A DNA stretch of 64,000 nt from Petrolisthes cinctipes (Eukaryota; Arthropoda; Malacostraca; Decapoda; Porcellanidae), in contig JAWQEG010001306.1 in the NCBI GenBank assembly GCA_033782935.1, positions 1,922,001 to 1,986,000 of the forward strand, given 5' to 3'. The translations under genes and the position numbers were made by a program. This document shows, piece after piece, positions 11,161-20,847 of the stretch. Each line of letters starts with the position of its first letter. The first letter of the stretch is position 1. The notes beneath the pieces were generated by a model, which had not been told where the DNA came from, did no database searches, and was given only the letters and a program-made list of their open reading frames with translations.

Positions 11161-11204
11161 TGAGTGACTGGATATATATATTAAACACAGGATTACTGCA
11201 TCCT

Positions 11205-11420
11205 TGTGTCCTCCTTCATCCCCTCGGGATCGCATGACCTGAGCCGGGGCCATAGCCCTAGCTCAGAGGACTTTAATAACAAAGGGGGGGGGGGGCCGGG
11301 GGCACCCCCTCTCCTGTACCTGACCCCTCGAGTCTGCCTATAAAGACTTTAGTTGGTTAACAATTCTGGTCTATAACAGAATAGTCTATGGTATATATAT
11401 TTTATTATAAGCTATTACAA
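11205..11420 (+). other. DIRS 3' UTR block 2 (copy B)
   Basis: It holds the CCTCGGGATCGCAT block, the GAGCCGGGGC.. / ..GCCCTAGCTC hairpin, a long G-run near 11285 and the ATTCTG / CAGAAT stem near 11364-11385. It is the second copy of the UTR within copy B and is the one attached to the terminus. Confidence 0.6.
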
Positions 11421-11540
11421 CACTTCCACCACAGCTAGTCCCCTAGCCATTGTTGGAAGTTGCTTTAGCTTCAGCCTCACCTTAGCTCGGTTACCTTTTA
11501 TGATGGGGGGGGGGCCCAGGGTCACCCCGCATCGCATGCA

Positions 11541-11642
11541 TAGCAATCCAGCTGTGCTGGTTTCACTATACCAATAATAGTGCATTTGTCGCGGCTTCTA
11601 GCCGCTTAAATTGTATTTATTGGTTGTGAAACCAGCACAGCT
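11541..11642 (+). repeat. Internal complementary region of DIRS copy B
   Basis: The first half (to CACTATACCAATAA) is the inverse of the left ITR outer edge. The second half (from TAGTGCATTTGTC) is the inverse of the extension beyond the right ITR (to 11956). Together they equal the junction formed when the two element ends are joined. Family knowledge: in DIRS elements this region templates completion of the ends and circularisation. Confidence 0.9.
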
Positions 11643-11696
11643 TTGACTGTCCCACCCACCTCCCGATGCGGCAGGCATTCACTTTCTTTCTCATTG

Positions 11697-11956
11697 GAGT
11701 GACCGAGCGGTATTCAGCGGAGGAGGGGCTTAATACCTCACCACGCCACCACCAGGTGGCTCCACTATCAGTACAGCGCCAGATTTGAATTTTTATTTAC
11801 TTCTGATGATCGTCACGGAATAGACCCTTCCAACCCAGATTATGCCTATACGGGGCCTGGGCTTGAGAAGGGGCGTATTCTATAGCAATCCAGCTGTGCT
11901 GGTTTCACAACCAATAAATACAATTTAAGCGGCTAGAAGCCGCGACAAATGCACTA
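11697..11956 (+). repeat. Right ITR of DIRS copy B with terminal extension
   Basis: It is the inverted copy of 4989-5211, followed by about 60 bp unique to the right end (AAGCGGCTAGAAGCCGC hairpin, then AAATGCACTA). The extension is the part matched by the second half of the internal complementary region. Confidence 0.9.
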
Positions 11957-12857
11957 ATTTAGGGGGGTGTCTGCAGCTTGGTGTGTTACAATGCCATGTT
12001 AATCAGTAACCTAGTTCAGACGTTATTGCAAAGAGACTATATGTCAAGGGCCTTGAAATGCATAGTAGGTCAGGTCCCGGTAGTTCGTCCTGGTTTGGTC
12101 CCAGTAGTCTGCCCGAGTCCAGATTATATTACATTTGGTATAGGTTAGGTTAGAACAAGTCAGAGACTAATATTTAAAAAATTTATATTAACTATATATT
12201 TAAGAAGTTATTCATATGTTTAATCCATGAATTTCTTTCGACCTTCCAGCCCTGCCCTCTTTGGGTGAAAAATCCAGCCTTTATGGGTCAAACGAGGTCA
12301 AAATGAACAAGCGGCCTTTATTTAATGAAAAAAGTAAAAAATAATGAATTATCTCCCAAAAGTTAGTAAAAATGGTGATTTCCATTTTTGCAGCTCATCC
12401 TAATCTATACCGTATACACTTTTAATATGCATTCCTTTTGTAGCGACCTGTAAACATTTTCCAACATAATGGTTACTTTGGGAGGCTTTATTGTCTGATA
12501 GTAAAGTTTTATTTTTCAACTGGCTATGGTGAATACTAACTCTAAAAACTGCATACTGGTAAGTTTAAATTAATAACTTGATCACATACAAACCTTATTG
12601 CCTCCTGAAGTGGTCATACCTGCCCTGCTGCTCGAGTTACTTATCCTGCTCTGCGTTGAGACCTGAAAATACAGTAAAGACACTTTAGGGAGCATGACAT
12701 ACATTACATTGTTCTACGTAAGACACCAATGATGCAAGCCAAGGGAAATAGGAAGTTTGGTAATAATTAACAAGAGAAACAGAAAAGGAATTTTTTCATT
12801 AATTTCCTTCAAACTTTGGTTGGTGCTTGTATCTGCCTTATGAAGTCATTTCCCAGG
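11957..12857. other. Non-coding, degenerate TTAGG-rich segment
   Basis: No coding similarity. 12060-12170 contains decayed GGTCCCGGTAGTCTGCCC-like words and GGTTAGGTTAG, related to the minisatellites at 16978 and 18254. The rest is AT-rich with nothing recognised. Confidence 0.5.
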
Positions 12858-12985
12858 TCCATATTCAAGAACGTTTGTGATGGCGTGGTGCCGGTACAAT
12901 AGCTTCGTAGAAAAACAATAGAACCGTCGTACCGGTACCACGCCATCAACACCACGGATGTTCTTGCATACGAGCCCCAGTGCAA
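12858..12985. repeat. Foldback hairpin, ~45-bp arms
   Basis: The left arm, with GATGGCGTGGTGCCGGTAC, pairs with the right arm, with GTACCGGTACCACGCCATC, and pairing extends outward to CAAGAAC / GTTCTTG. The same core recurs in the centre of the foldback element at 15336-15905. Confidence 0.75.
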
Positions 12986-13130
12986 CAGTGCCTTCTGACC
13001 ATTTTATATTTTATGTTTACCCAGGTTAGGTCTCGGTAGTCTGTCATGGGCCAGATCCGGTTTGGTTAGGTCAGGTAAAGTCAGACTAACTCTACAACAT
13101 ATAAACAAAGATATTTAATGTGTTTTGCCC

Positions 13131-13408
13131 CTCAATCCAGTTTCTTCGGGATGGAGGGGATCAAAGGTGGTCAAAATGCACTGGTACACATATACTTCAA
13201 CATCAGAAAAAGGGAATGATGGAATGTTGGAAATAAGATAATTGAGTTTTCTATTTCGGTAAAGTTTAGGAGCCACAGAAATGGATAATACAATATTTCC
13301 CAACTTTTTTTGGATAATCCATCATTGCCTATTTTTATATAATGAAATATATGAGTGCATTTTGACCAGATCTCATCCTTTCCACCCCCAAGAGACTGGA
13401 CTGATGGG
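13131..13408. mobile_element. Small foldback MITE-like element
   Basis: Arms of about 60 bp (13131-13195 and 13345-13408) are imperfect inverted repeats sharing CCAGT, CTT, TGGA and the block GGTCAAAATGCACT. There is no coding content. I could not define a target duplication. Confidence 0.6.
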
Positions 13409-13565
13409 AAAAACAAGTAAATAACACATTATTTTGTTAATATTTAATGTTACGGTATATGTTAACCCCTGGGGGTATGGAGTCCTTGACATTTGGTAGA
13501 GGGAAGAATATGCCTCACATGTCCAGTGCATGCCATAATAGGTTGGGCTTGCGACCCTTCACTGC

Positions 13566-13592
<27 letters not shown>
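13566..13592 (+). repeat. Poly-A tract, 27 A
   Basis: Uninterrupted run of 27 A after CTTCACTGC. It could be the tail of a decayed retroposed sequence at about 13447-13565, but no source was recognised. Confidence 0.6.
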
Positions 13593-13596
<4 letters not shown>

Positions 13597-13616
13597 GCAA
13601 AGGAAAACAATGACCA

Positions 13617-13783
13617 AAAAAAATTGGTAAATATTGAAAGAATTGCTGTTATCGCATACAGTTTTTCTACCTTCATTACCCACTTATTTAGATCATTCTA
13701 AGACTATTTTCTTCTATGGCATTTCTTCCACAAATGCCCCATTTCCAAGATAGGGCATATTCAAATGGGGCATTTTGAAATTA
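13617..13783. repeat. Inverted repeat partner of 19692-19868
   Basis: About 170 bp here match the reverse complement of 19692-19868, ending at the block GGGGCATTTTGAAATTA. The pair is 6 kb apart. The two may be ends of an old DNA transposon or two copies of one MITE in opposite orientation. Confidence 0.7.
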
Positions 13784-15319
13784 CTTGTTACTTGTTACTT
13801 GTTGTTGGATATTCTATGCCCCGCTCCACCAGCAGATGGTGCTCCGCAGGGCCTCTCTCAATATTATTAAACACTATAATCACTTGTAATACTCATATCA
13901 TCCGTGTCGTAACACTCAGCGAACAGATGTTTTCAGTCTTTTCTTAAAAATCGTGCAATTTTCACTACTCCGGACATTTAATGGCAATCCATTAAAGAGC
14001 CTTGGTTGATATAAAAATTATCATTGTTAATTAGATCGCAAATATCCATTGTCTTATTTCCCACTGATTGTGCATTGAAATAATAACCTCTAATAATGTT
14101 TACGTTTGTGCTGTTCAGTATCCGTTTTCTGTGCTACTTTTGATTTTCTGGAGCTCCTCTTGCATCACTGAACAATACCTCACATCATTTGCCATATGCT
14201 CAAAATCAGTTTTCTTAAACCTCTTACAGCTTATACATTTCCTCTCAGTAGACGTACAATCCCTCGTGTTATGGTTACCAGCACACTTAGCACAGATTGG
14301 ATCTTCTCCCTTTCCTTTGGATAAACATCTAAGTGCAGCATGACCAAACCTTTGACAGTGATATCTGTCCCTCACGGAATAGACACCCCATTCCAATTTA
14401 ACTTGATCACGATTCTTATGAATCAGCTCCCTTATCTCTGGATCACACCTAATAATGTAATGATTGGTAACACCTGTAGCAGGCTTGTCAAAAAGTAGCT
14501 CCATTTTTGCCTTGACGTCAGCTACCCCTTGTAAGTAGTCATTCCGATCAATCAAGTTCTCAATTAGCTTGTCTCCAGATTCTTCCTCTCTGTTGACGTT
14601 ACCAATCATTATTTTGGGCTATAACTTCCTTACATTTTTTGTCGCCACATCGGGTACAGCCCCAAGTTTTTGTGCTGCTTCATCTCTCTTCTTTTCGTCC
14701 TCAAAATTCATTACGATGTCTCCCTTCTGTGTGAATCTTGTGTTGACTATCTGTGTACCATCTAGAGCCTGAGCAACTTCTTTCTTTTTATCTGCAACCT
14801 TCAGTTTATCATCCGTTGACTTCACCACCAGCAGATTTTTCTTCTCGCTTTTCTTCTTCACTACAGTCTCCCAGGTTTCATCAGTCATGTCTGAGTCAGC
14901 GCTGATCACATCACCAACTCGACCCAACTCGGTCACAACATCCTCCATCTTCAAATCCACTAGTTTCTTCATTTGATCTTGCATATCATTCATTGCTTTC
15001 TTCAACTCACTAATATCCTTTTGAACTCTTTTCAGATCAATATAGCAATTATCACATGACCAGTTAATCAACTTGATATTTTCAGCTTTCACACCATTGA
15101 GATGAGCACATTTCAAGTGACACCAGCTAGGACAAGTTTCACAACCAATCCACTTATCCACCCCACCAGTTGTCTCCTTACAAGAATAACACCTGCCCAT
15201 GATTGGCCAGGGTATTCAACAACTCTCTAATCGATTATCAAGTATGAAATAACAGTGTACTGCCTGTTGACGCGAATATAAACGGAGCACGTATCAGACA
15301 CGTCTATCCGCCACGACAC
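13784..15319 (-). mobile_element. Internally deleted LINE (PHD-finger ORF1 type) with 22-bp target duplications
   Basis: Identical 22-bp direct repeats (starting CAAATGGGGC, ending GAAATTA) lie at 13762-13783 and 15320-15341. On the minus strand the element has a 5' UTR, an ORF1 with PHD finger and zinc knuckles, then the first ~25 codons of an endonuclease ORF (with YFNAQS). Near 14005 it jumps directly to the very end of an RT ORF (RLFNGLP block) and finishes with CAAGTAA tandem units (13784-13808). The tail and ORF layout fit the CR1/Jockey group. Nearly all of ORF2 is missing while both ends and the target duplications are intact. Confidence 0.8.
14115..15200 (-). pseudogene. LINE ORF1 with PHD finger, coiled coil and CCHC knuckles, one stop
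   Basis: The frame opens with MGRCYSCKE and a C4HC3 PHD-type finger: CYSC, then CETC, WCHLKC and CDNC over the first 55 residues. A helical Lys/Glu-rich stretch likely forms a coiled coil. After a TAG at 14619-14621 the same frame continues with an RNA-binding-like region and zinc knuckles (CQRFGHAALRC, then CAKC..H..C). PHD-finger ORF1 proteins are known from several CR1-group LINEs, where they act as RNA chaperone or particle proteins. With one in-frame stop this copy is nearly intact, in contrast to its missing ORF2. Confidence 0.75.
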
Positions 15320-15335
15320 CAAATGGGGCATTTTG

Positions 15336-15905
15336 AAATTAGCCTGACCTTACCTAACCTAACCTCTCAGTAGACTACCTGGACCTAACCTGGACAAACT
15401 ACCAGGAAATAACCGTGATAAAGTACAGGATATGACCAGGGCAAATTACTGGGACCTAGCCGGATCTGGCAACACTGCTACAAAATGGCAATGCTTTCAA
15501 TAAATACCAAATAATTACCAAAACTATGTTTTCTGAAAATCTCGCCCTTGTGTATCTCGGAAAATTTACTGAACATCCGTGGTGTATACCATGGCGTGGC
15601 ACCAGCACGATGAATAGACGGACAAACAATAGAGCCATCGTACCGGTACCACGCCGTCGTAAATACCACGAATGTTGTAGCACAAGGTCCAAAGGTCCAC
15701 ACTCTCTGGAGTATTTTTATGAAAGAATTACCGCTTTGTAGCAGTGTTGCCAGATCCGGCTAGGTCCCAGTATTTAGCCCTGGTCATTTCCTGTACTCTA
15801 CCACGGTTATTTCCCGGTAGTCTGCCCAGGTTAGGTCCCGGTAGTCTGATGCGGTCTAGGTTAGGTTAAGTAAGGTAATGTCAGGTAATGTCAGGCTAAT
15901 TTCGG
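15336..15905. mobile_element. Foldback MITE with long arms built from TTAGG-type repeats
   Basis: Both ends read GAAATTAGCCTGAC inward. The arms (about 15336-15485 and 15735-15905) pair over most of their length. The inner 34 bp are perfectly inverted, including CTAGCCGGATCTGGCAAC. The arms contain GGTTAGGTCCCGGTAGTCTG-like words, the same unit that forms the long minisatellites further right. The centre holds the GTACCGGTACCACGCC hairpin also present at 12858-12985. There is no coding capacity. Confidence 0.75.
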
Positions 15906-16012
15906 ATTATTTTTACAAGTTGCCACAACTCGATTTTAAAAATTTTACTATTACCAGTGTTTATATTTCACTATTACAAACAACTTTTCTATATACCATT
16001 TGCCTCGCAGAT
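15906..16012. other. Non-coding spacer
   Basis: AT-rich, nothing recognised. Confidence 0.4.
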
Positions 16013-16328
16013 GCGTTATAACATTAATTACCTCTTATAAGTGTAGTGGCTGTCGTATTTTTCAGAATCCAAAAATTTCATAAAATTGGCTTTTTCACAC
16101 TTTTCTTATTACAGTATGCTCTATTTCATCTTGTACTACAATATTTCTTAGTAACATTTCCGTCATTAATGCGTTATAACCCTAATTACCTCTAATAAGT
16201 GTAGTGGGTGTCGTATATTTTAGTCCAAAAATTTCGTAAAATTGGCTTTTTCACACTTTTCTTATTACAATATGCTCTATTTCAACTTGTACTACAATAT
16301 TTCTTAGTAACATTTCCGTTATAAGGCC
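16013..16328 (+). repeat. 158-bp direct tandem duplication, 2 copies
   Basis: GCGTTATAAC starts at 16013 and again at 16171. Both units contain AATTGGCTTTTTCACACTT and TTTCTTAGTAACATTTCCGT with a few substitutions. Confidence 0.85.
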
Positions 16329-16977
16329 ACTCTCACGATTTCTAACCTTCAATGTGTTTGCAAGTCAAAACAAATATGGCTGCCATGGGCATTGAAACCA
16401 AAACATAGGTCACCTGATCTATGAGCCCCACAGTGCGACCTGGTGGCACATTATTTAACTTCAAGCCAAATCTAACCAATCAGTTTTTCACACAATTCTA
16501 TCATCTCGTTATTGACCAATCATAGACCTACAACACGTGACTACGTCACTGAAACTTCAGTCTCCATTTATCTTGCCAGTACAACATTTGTGTCTGTCTG
16601 TGGAGGAGGTATATCCTTGGCTCACCTGGTTAACTCACCTGGCTGCTTGGTTTTACGAATTTTTACTGGAGAAACACAGAAATCATTCAAAAAAACACTT
16701 GTGCCTTTTATTGAAAAATAAATTAGTCCATGATCTGTTATAATAACGTATTGTTGGAAGGTGTAAAGTGCTTTGAATATAAGGTCATCCAGTCCACCTA
16801 CCACCAATACAACTTGCCAGAATACAACACTACCACCTACTCTTCAACTCCACAAGAACCAGTACCTTCCACATAATTTGCTTCCAATTAAGGTAAATTG
16901 GTGTATGAAACAAAGGGTCTGATTTGGTCTTCCTAATTCTATAACAAATTGATGTCCTGGTTGAGACCAAAGGATGC
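16329..16977. other. Non-coding, nothing recognised
   Basis: No domain-bearing frame and no clear repeat. It contains scattered short frames only. Confidence 0.5.
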
Positions 16978-17215
16978 CAAGGTTAGGTCCCGAAGGATGC
17001 CATGATTAGGTCCCGAAGAATGCCAAGGTTAGGTCCCGAAGTATGGCAAGGTTAGGTGCCGAAGTATGGCAATTTTAGGTGCCGAAGTATGGCAAGGTTA
17101 GGTCCTGAAGGATGACAAGGTTAGGTGCCGAAGTATACCATGGTTAGGTCCCAAAGGATGACAGGGTTAGGTTCCAAAGGATGACAAAGCTAGGTCCCGT
17201 AGGATGCCCCCTTCT
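16978..17215 (+). repeat. 23-bp minisatellite, ~10 units
   Basis: Units of the form GGTTAGGTCCCGAAGTATGG plus CAA run head to tail with variants (GTGCCGAAG, CCAAAGGATGAC). It shares the GGTTAGGTCCCG start with the 24-bp array at 18254 and with the foldback element arms. Confidence 0.85.
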
Positions 17216-18253
17216 AGGTTAGGTTAGGTCAGGTAAGGTCTTTTTAATTCTGTAATATCTCGATGCTATGGTTAAGACCGAATTCAGGTTGGGTCAGAAA
17301 AAAGTTGGCTTGGGTTTTTAATTTTAAATATTTTGGAAAATCTGTATATGTGGTCCACGTGGCAAATATTTACAATTTATGTATATTTAAGTAGGGGACA
17401 ATGTAGTGTGTTCGTGTGTAATGAATATAATAGGCGATTGCACTTAACTTTCGGCAGAATAGGCTTTCGAAAAATCGCGTAGCGCTTCCGAGACAAAGTC
17501 CAGCGTAGGAGTAAGTCTACGGTGTTAATACCCTAAATTCAGACTCCAGCGTTCATGGTGTCTTTCTCTCCCAGGTCCTTCTTTAAAATAAGCCACTGAA
17601 CACTGTACAAAGTAGTGCACATCATGATGAGATGCTCATGTGCTACTTCAAGTTGCCATCTCGTAAATCATGTATTTTTTTTAATTAAATGACGCTTTCA
17701 ATATTCTTTTAATTCCATCACCATTTATATATAGATAATTTCATTATTTACTCACTTAATTTCATAAATTATTTTCTCATCTCATATTATTATAATTATT
17801 ATTATTAATGCAATCTATCAACCTTCTGTATTCATCCGCTATTTTCCATCATCCCATTTTCCCTGCTACGTGTCAGTATTATAGTACGTGACAAGCTGAC
17901 ACTACCAACATGGCTTCCAGCGGGTATGGCTTCTTTTTTCACGCATTTTGCTAAGCCACAAGAACTTTTTAATTTATGTATTGATCATAAGCTAATTTTG
18001 AAACATAAAATAAGTGAGCAGTGTGGACAGGAGGCTACTATGGATTATAATAACAAATTACGCGATGTAACAAATATGTCAGCAGGAATATAAAATCACG
18101 GCCCAGTTTTCTTCGAGAATTTAAACATCTGCACAATTTTCCTGCAAGTCTGGTAAGAGTTAAAACCTTTTTGTAATATATTTTATTAACAAATAGCAAT
18201 AATAATTATGTACAACAATTGTAATGGCCAGTCCTGTAGTCTGCTAAGGATAA
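17216..18253. other. Non-coding, nothing recognised
   Basis: About 1 kb, AT-rich in the middle (17690-17850), with no coding similarity or strong repeat seen. Confidence 0.5.
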
Positions 18254-18870
18254 TAAAGGGGGGCAGTTAGGTCACGTGAGGTTATGTCCCGGTAGTGTGC
18301 CCCAGTTATGTCCCGGTAGTCTGCTCCAGTTATGTCTCGGTAGTCTGCCCTGGTTATGTCACGGTAGTCTGCCCTGGTTAGGTCCCGGTAGTGTGTCCCA
18401 GTCCAGATTAGGTTAGGTCTGGTCAGGTGAGGTCTGACTAGTTTCTACTGTATATTGTGCCGTGGTCTGTCCCGGTAGTCTGCCCTGGTTATGTCCCGGT
18501 AGTCTGCCCCGGTTAGGCCTAGGTCCCGGTAGTTTGCCCTGGTTAGGTCCCAGTAGTCTGCCCCAGTTATGTCTTGGTAGTCCGCCCCGGTTATGTCCCG
18601 GTAGTCAGCCCTGGTTAGGTCCTGGTAGTCTGCCCCGGTTAGGTCCCGGTAGTGTGTCCCAGTCCAGATTAGGTTAGGTCAGGTCAGCTGAGGTCTGACT
18701 AGTTTATACTGTATATTGTGTCGTGGTCTGCCCCGGTTAGGTCCCGGTAGTCTGCCCTGGTTATGTCCCGGTAGTCTGCCCCGGTTAGGTCCCGGTAGTC
18801 TGCCCTGGTTAGGTCTCGGTAGTGTGCCCCGGTTAGGTTCCGGTAGTCTGCCCAGGTTAGGTTAGGTTTG
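18254..18870 (+). repeat. 24-bp minisatellite with higher-order structure
   Basis: More than 20 units of GGTTAGGTCCCGGTAGTCTG plus CCCC, with variants, are present. They are grouped into blocks, each ended by a longer divergent segment (CAGTCCAGATTAGG ... CTGTATATTGTG) at about 18388-18470 and 18657-18735. The array is therefore a higher-order repeat with a period near 265 bp. TTAGG is the usual arthropod telomere word, but here it is embedded in a longer unit. Confidence 0.85.
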
Positions 18871-18892
18871 GTTAATTATCTAAACTTGCCTC

Positions 18893-19140
18893 GGATTACC
18901 AAAATCTTGACATTTATCCCTCAGGAAAATTGCAAAACCCGAGCCAACTTTTGCCGAAACTTGGCTCGGATTTCCAAAATCTTGACATTTATCCCTCAGG
19001 AAAATTGCAAAACCCGAGCCAACTTTTGCCGAAACTTGGCTCGGATTTTCCAAATCTTGACATTTATCCCTCAGGAAAATTGCAAAACCCAAGCCAACTT
19101 TGGCCAAAACTTGGCTCGGATTTTCAATTTTTCGACATTT
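18893..19140 (+). repeat. 75-bp tandem repeat with a hairpin in each unit
   Basis: Three full units and one partial unit contain CTTGACATTTATCCCTCAGG and the inverted repeat CCGAGCCAA ... TTGGCTCGG. Because 75 is divisible by three, both strands stay open across the array. A diverged single unit with the same hairpin lies at 19378-19445, and each is followed by a CCCCCACCCAAAACCCCCGA block (19190 and 19500), so the larger repeat is about 300 bp. Confidence 0.85.
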
Positions 19141-19377
19141 ATGCAGGTCAAGAAACCAGTATCAAGGCAAAATAAGCTCATTTACGTGTTTTCCCCCACC
19201 CAAAACCCCCGATTCCCAGTGCTCTCCCCCAAGATTGAAGGGGTTAGGGAATATGTATAAACCAAGTGGTTTCCGATCAATATTATGGTCACTAATGAAT
19301 AGAACAAGTAAAAATAAGCAGGAAAAAAAAAAACACGTGGACCTCTTATACAGAATTACCTCCAGATTTATGCTTAT

Positions 19378-19560
19378 TGAAAATTGGAAAACCCGAGCCA
19401 ACTTTTGCCGAAACTTGGCTCGGGTTTTCCACTTTTTGACATTTATGGCATGTCATGAGTGCAATCTAGAAACGCAAATATACTATATTATGAGTTTTCC
19501 CCCCACCCAAAACCCCCGATTTCCCAGGCTCTCCCCCAAGATTGTTGGATGGGGGGACTG
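19378..19560 (+). repeat. Stray unit of the 75-bp repeat plus its flank
   Basis: It repeats the hairpin CCGAGCCAA / TTGGCTCGG and then the CCCACCCAAAACCCCCGA and CTCTCCCCCAAGATTG blocks seen after the main array. Confidence 0.75.
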
Positions 19561-19691
19561 GGGCTATCTCCAAAACGAAGCATTTCCTAAAGAAACGAAG
19601 GTCAACATCACTCAAATCATACTAAAACCGGTATTCTAGGAATTATATATTTTTCCTATGAAATCCTGTTGTAGCAACTTGTAAAAATTTA

Positions 19692-19868
19692 CCCTAATTT
19701 CAAAATGCCCCATTTGAATATGGCCTATCTTGGAAATGAGGCATTTGAGGAGGAAATGCCATAGAGGAAAATAGTCTTAGAATGATCTAAAATTAAATAA
19801 GTGGGTAATGGAGGTAGAAAAACCGTACGCACTAACGGTAATTCTTTCGATATTTACCCAATTAATTT
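19692..19868. repeat. Inverted repeat partner of 13617-13783
   Basis: Its reverse complement matches 13617-13783, including ATCATTCTAAGACTATTTTC and GGGGCATTTTGAAATTA, with small indels. Confidence 0.7.
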
Positions 19869-20635
19869 ATGTTAAGAGTAACATTACAATTCCTGGACAA
19901 TTGGGTAACTGTGGAAAGCGAACTCTCTCTTTCATCTTTAATGTTCAACTGCCTGTTACTTACCGTTGCAACCCGAGTGTTGTAAGTTGTAATCCGTTTG
20001 TTTTGAACTTTAGAAGTTTAGAGAGTTTTGTTTACTAGGCTGGCTAGGTGCGGTGCGGTAATGTTTGCTTTTCCAACGGCACCGTATATAAGCGTCCACC
20101 AACATTGTCAGATAGCATATCTCTAAATGTCACAATTGTATATTATTATTCACAAATATTCTATTCTACGTAAATGAATATTAATTATACTTTTTGTTAG
20201 CATTGCTAAATGTAACTCATTTAATTGTATTTCCTCTTATACAGACTCAGCGAGTCAGCATACTTTATAGCCTACAATTAATTACCTTTACAAAAATAAA
20301 CTTTTAAAATCAAATCAAATCAATTACATTGATATTTTCATGGACATAACATTTTTTTTCCTTTTTGTTTTTACCGGAAACCCCGTTAATTGTATAGATT
20401 ACGCAGTATATTTCTGTCGGGTGTTATTTTGATTGAATTTAACGGGAATAAAAAATTGGTCCAGTGTTCATTAATATGTAATGGCAAACGTTTTCCTTTG
20501 CTTGCACTTGTCAAGGATGAGAGACATATAAGGATAGTTCACTGAGCACTTGTTTTACCCACAATGCACCGCGTCATGTAGCCGTGACGTCAGTGACGAC
20601 ACGTACGGACGCATAAAGGAGTTTTGCCAGGCACC
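19869..20635. other. Non-coding; one TATA-like site
   Basis: No coding similarity. GTATATAAG near 20085 sits in a GC-richer stretch and resembles a TATA box, but I saw no gene downstream. An AAATCAAATCAAATCAA tract near 20312 resembles the tails of the LINEs in this window. Confidence 0.4.
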
Positions 20636-20639
20636 CAGC

Positions 20640-20847
20640 AGATGGGAAAGTTGTCACTACTAAGGGAGTTGGAATCAGGATGCCAAGAAATATCCTGATT
20701 TATATCCGGGGAGGCCAGAGACAAATCGATGGCCGAAAAGTTGCCAGAACGATCGTCAACCCTGGTGGCTTGACCATCGTTCAGGATGCAGAGGTTGGAT
20801 TGTAGTATAATGTCTACCATCTGCCCTCCACGAGCATCAGTCCTTAA
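20640..20847 (-). pseudogene. LINE Y endonuclease, second part
   Basis: The minus-strand frame matches the copy X endonuclease around LCLLNDGQATRVDD and S-I-D-L-S-L, up to the S-D-x-F-P-I motif that carries the catalytic His/Asp region (here SDNFPI in place of SDHFPI in X). It joins directly to 22401 when the TTAA element is removed. Confidence 0.8.

Larger units (their letters stand above)
4989..11956 (+). mobile_element. DIRS-type retrotransposon copy B, mosaic non-autonomous derivative
   Basis: Both termini are complete: a left ITR starting TTATTGGT, a right ITR ending AAATGCACTA, and an internal complementary region whose centre equals the joined ends. Between them are leader sequence, three separate gag starts, a minisatellite, a gag C-terminal piece fused past an intron acceptor to a recombinase C-terminus, two 3' UTR copies and a partial recombinase. 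No RT, RNase H or methyltransferase sequence remains. The two ITRs differ at about one base in 200, which suggests recent insertion or homogenisation. I infer a non-autonomous element that could depend on proteins from copies like C. Confidence 0.85.

Noticed and set aside
13566..13592. Processed pseudogene tail
   Set aside because: A 27-A run alone; the sequence before it resembles no recognisable transcript and no target duplication was found.
18254..18870. Telomere array
   Set aside because: TTAGG occurs only once per 24-bp unit and never as a simple run, so it is a minisatellite, not telomeric DNA.
18868..19260. Frames open on both strands with a 25-residue repeat
   Set aside because: Product of a 75-bp tandem repeat whose length is divisible by three; no coding signal.
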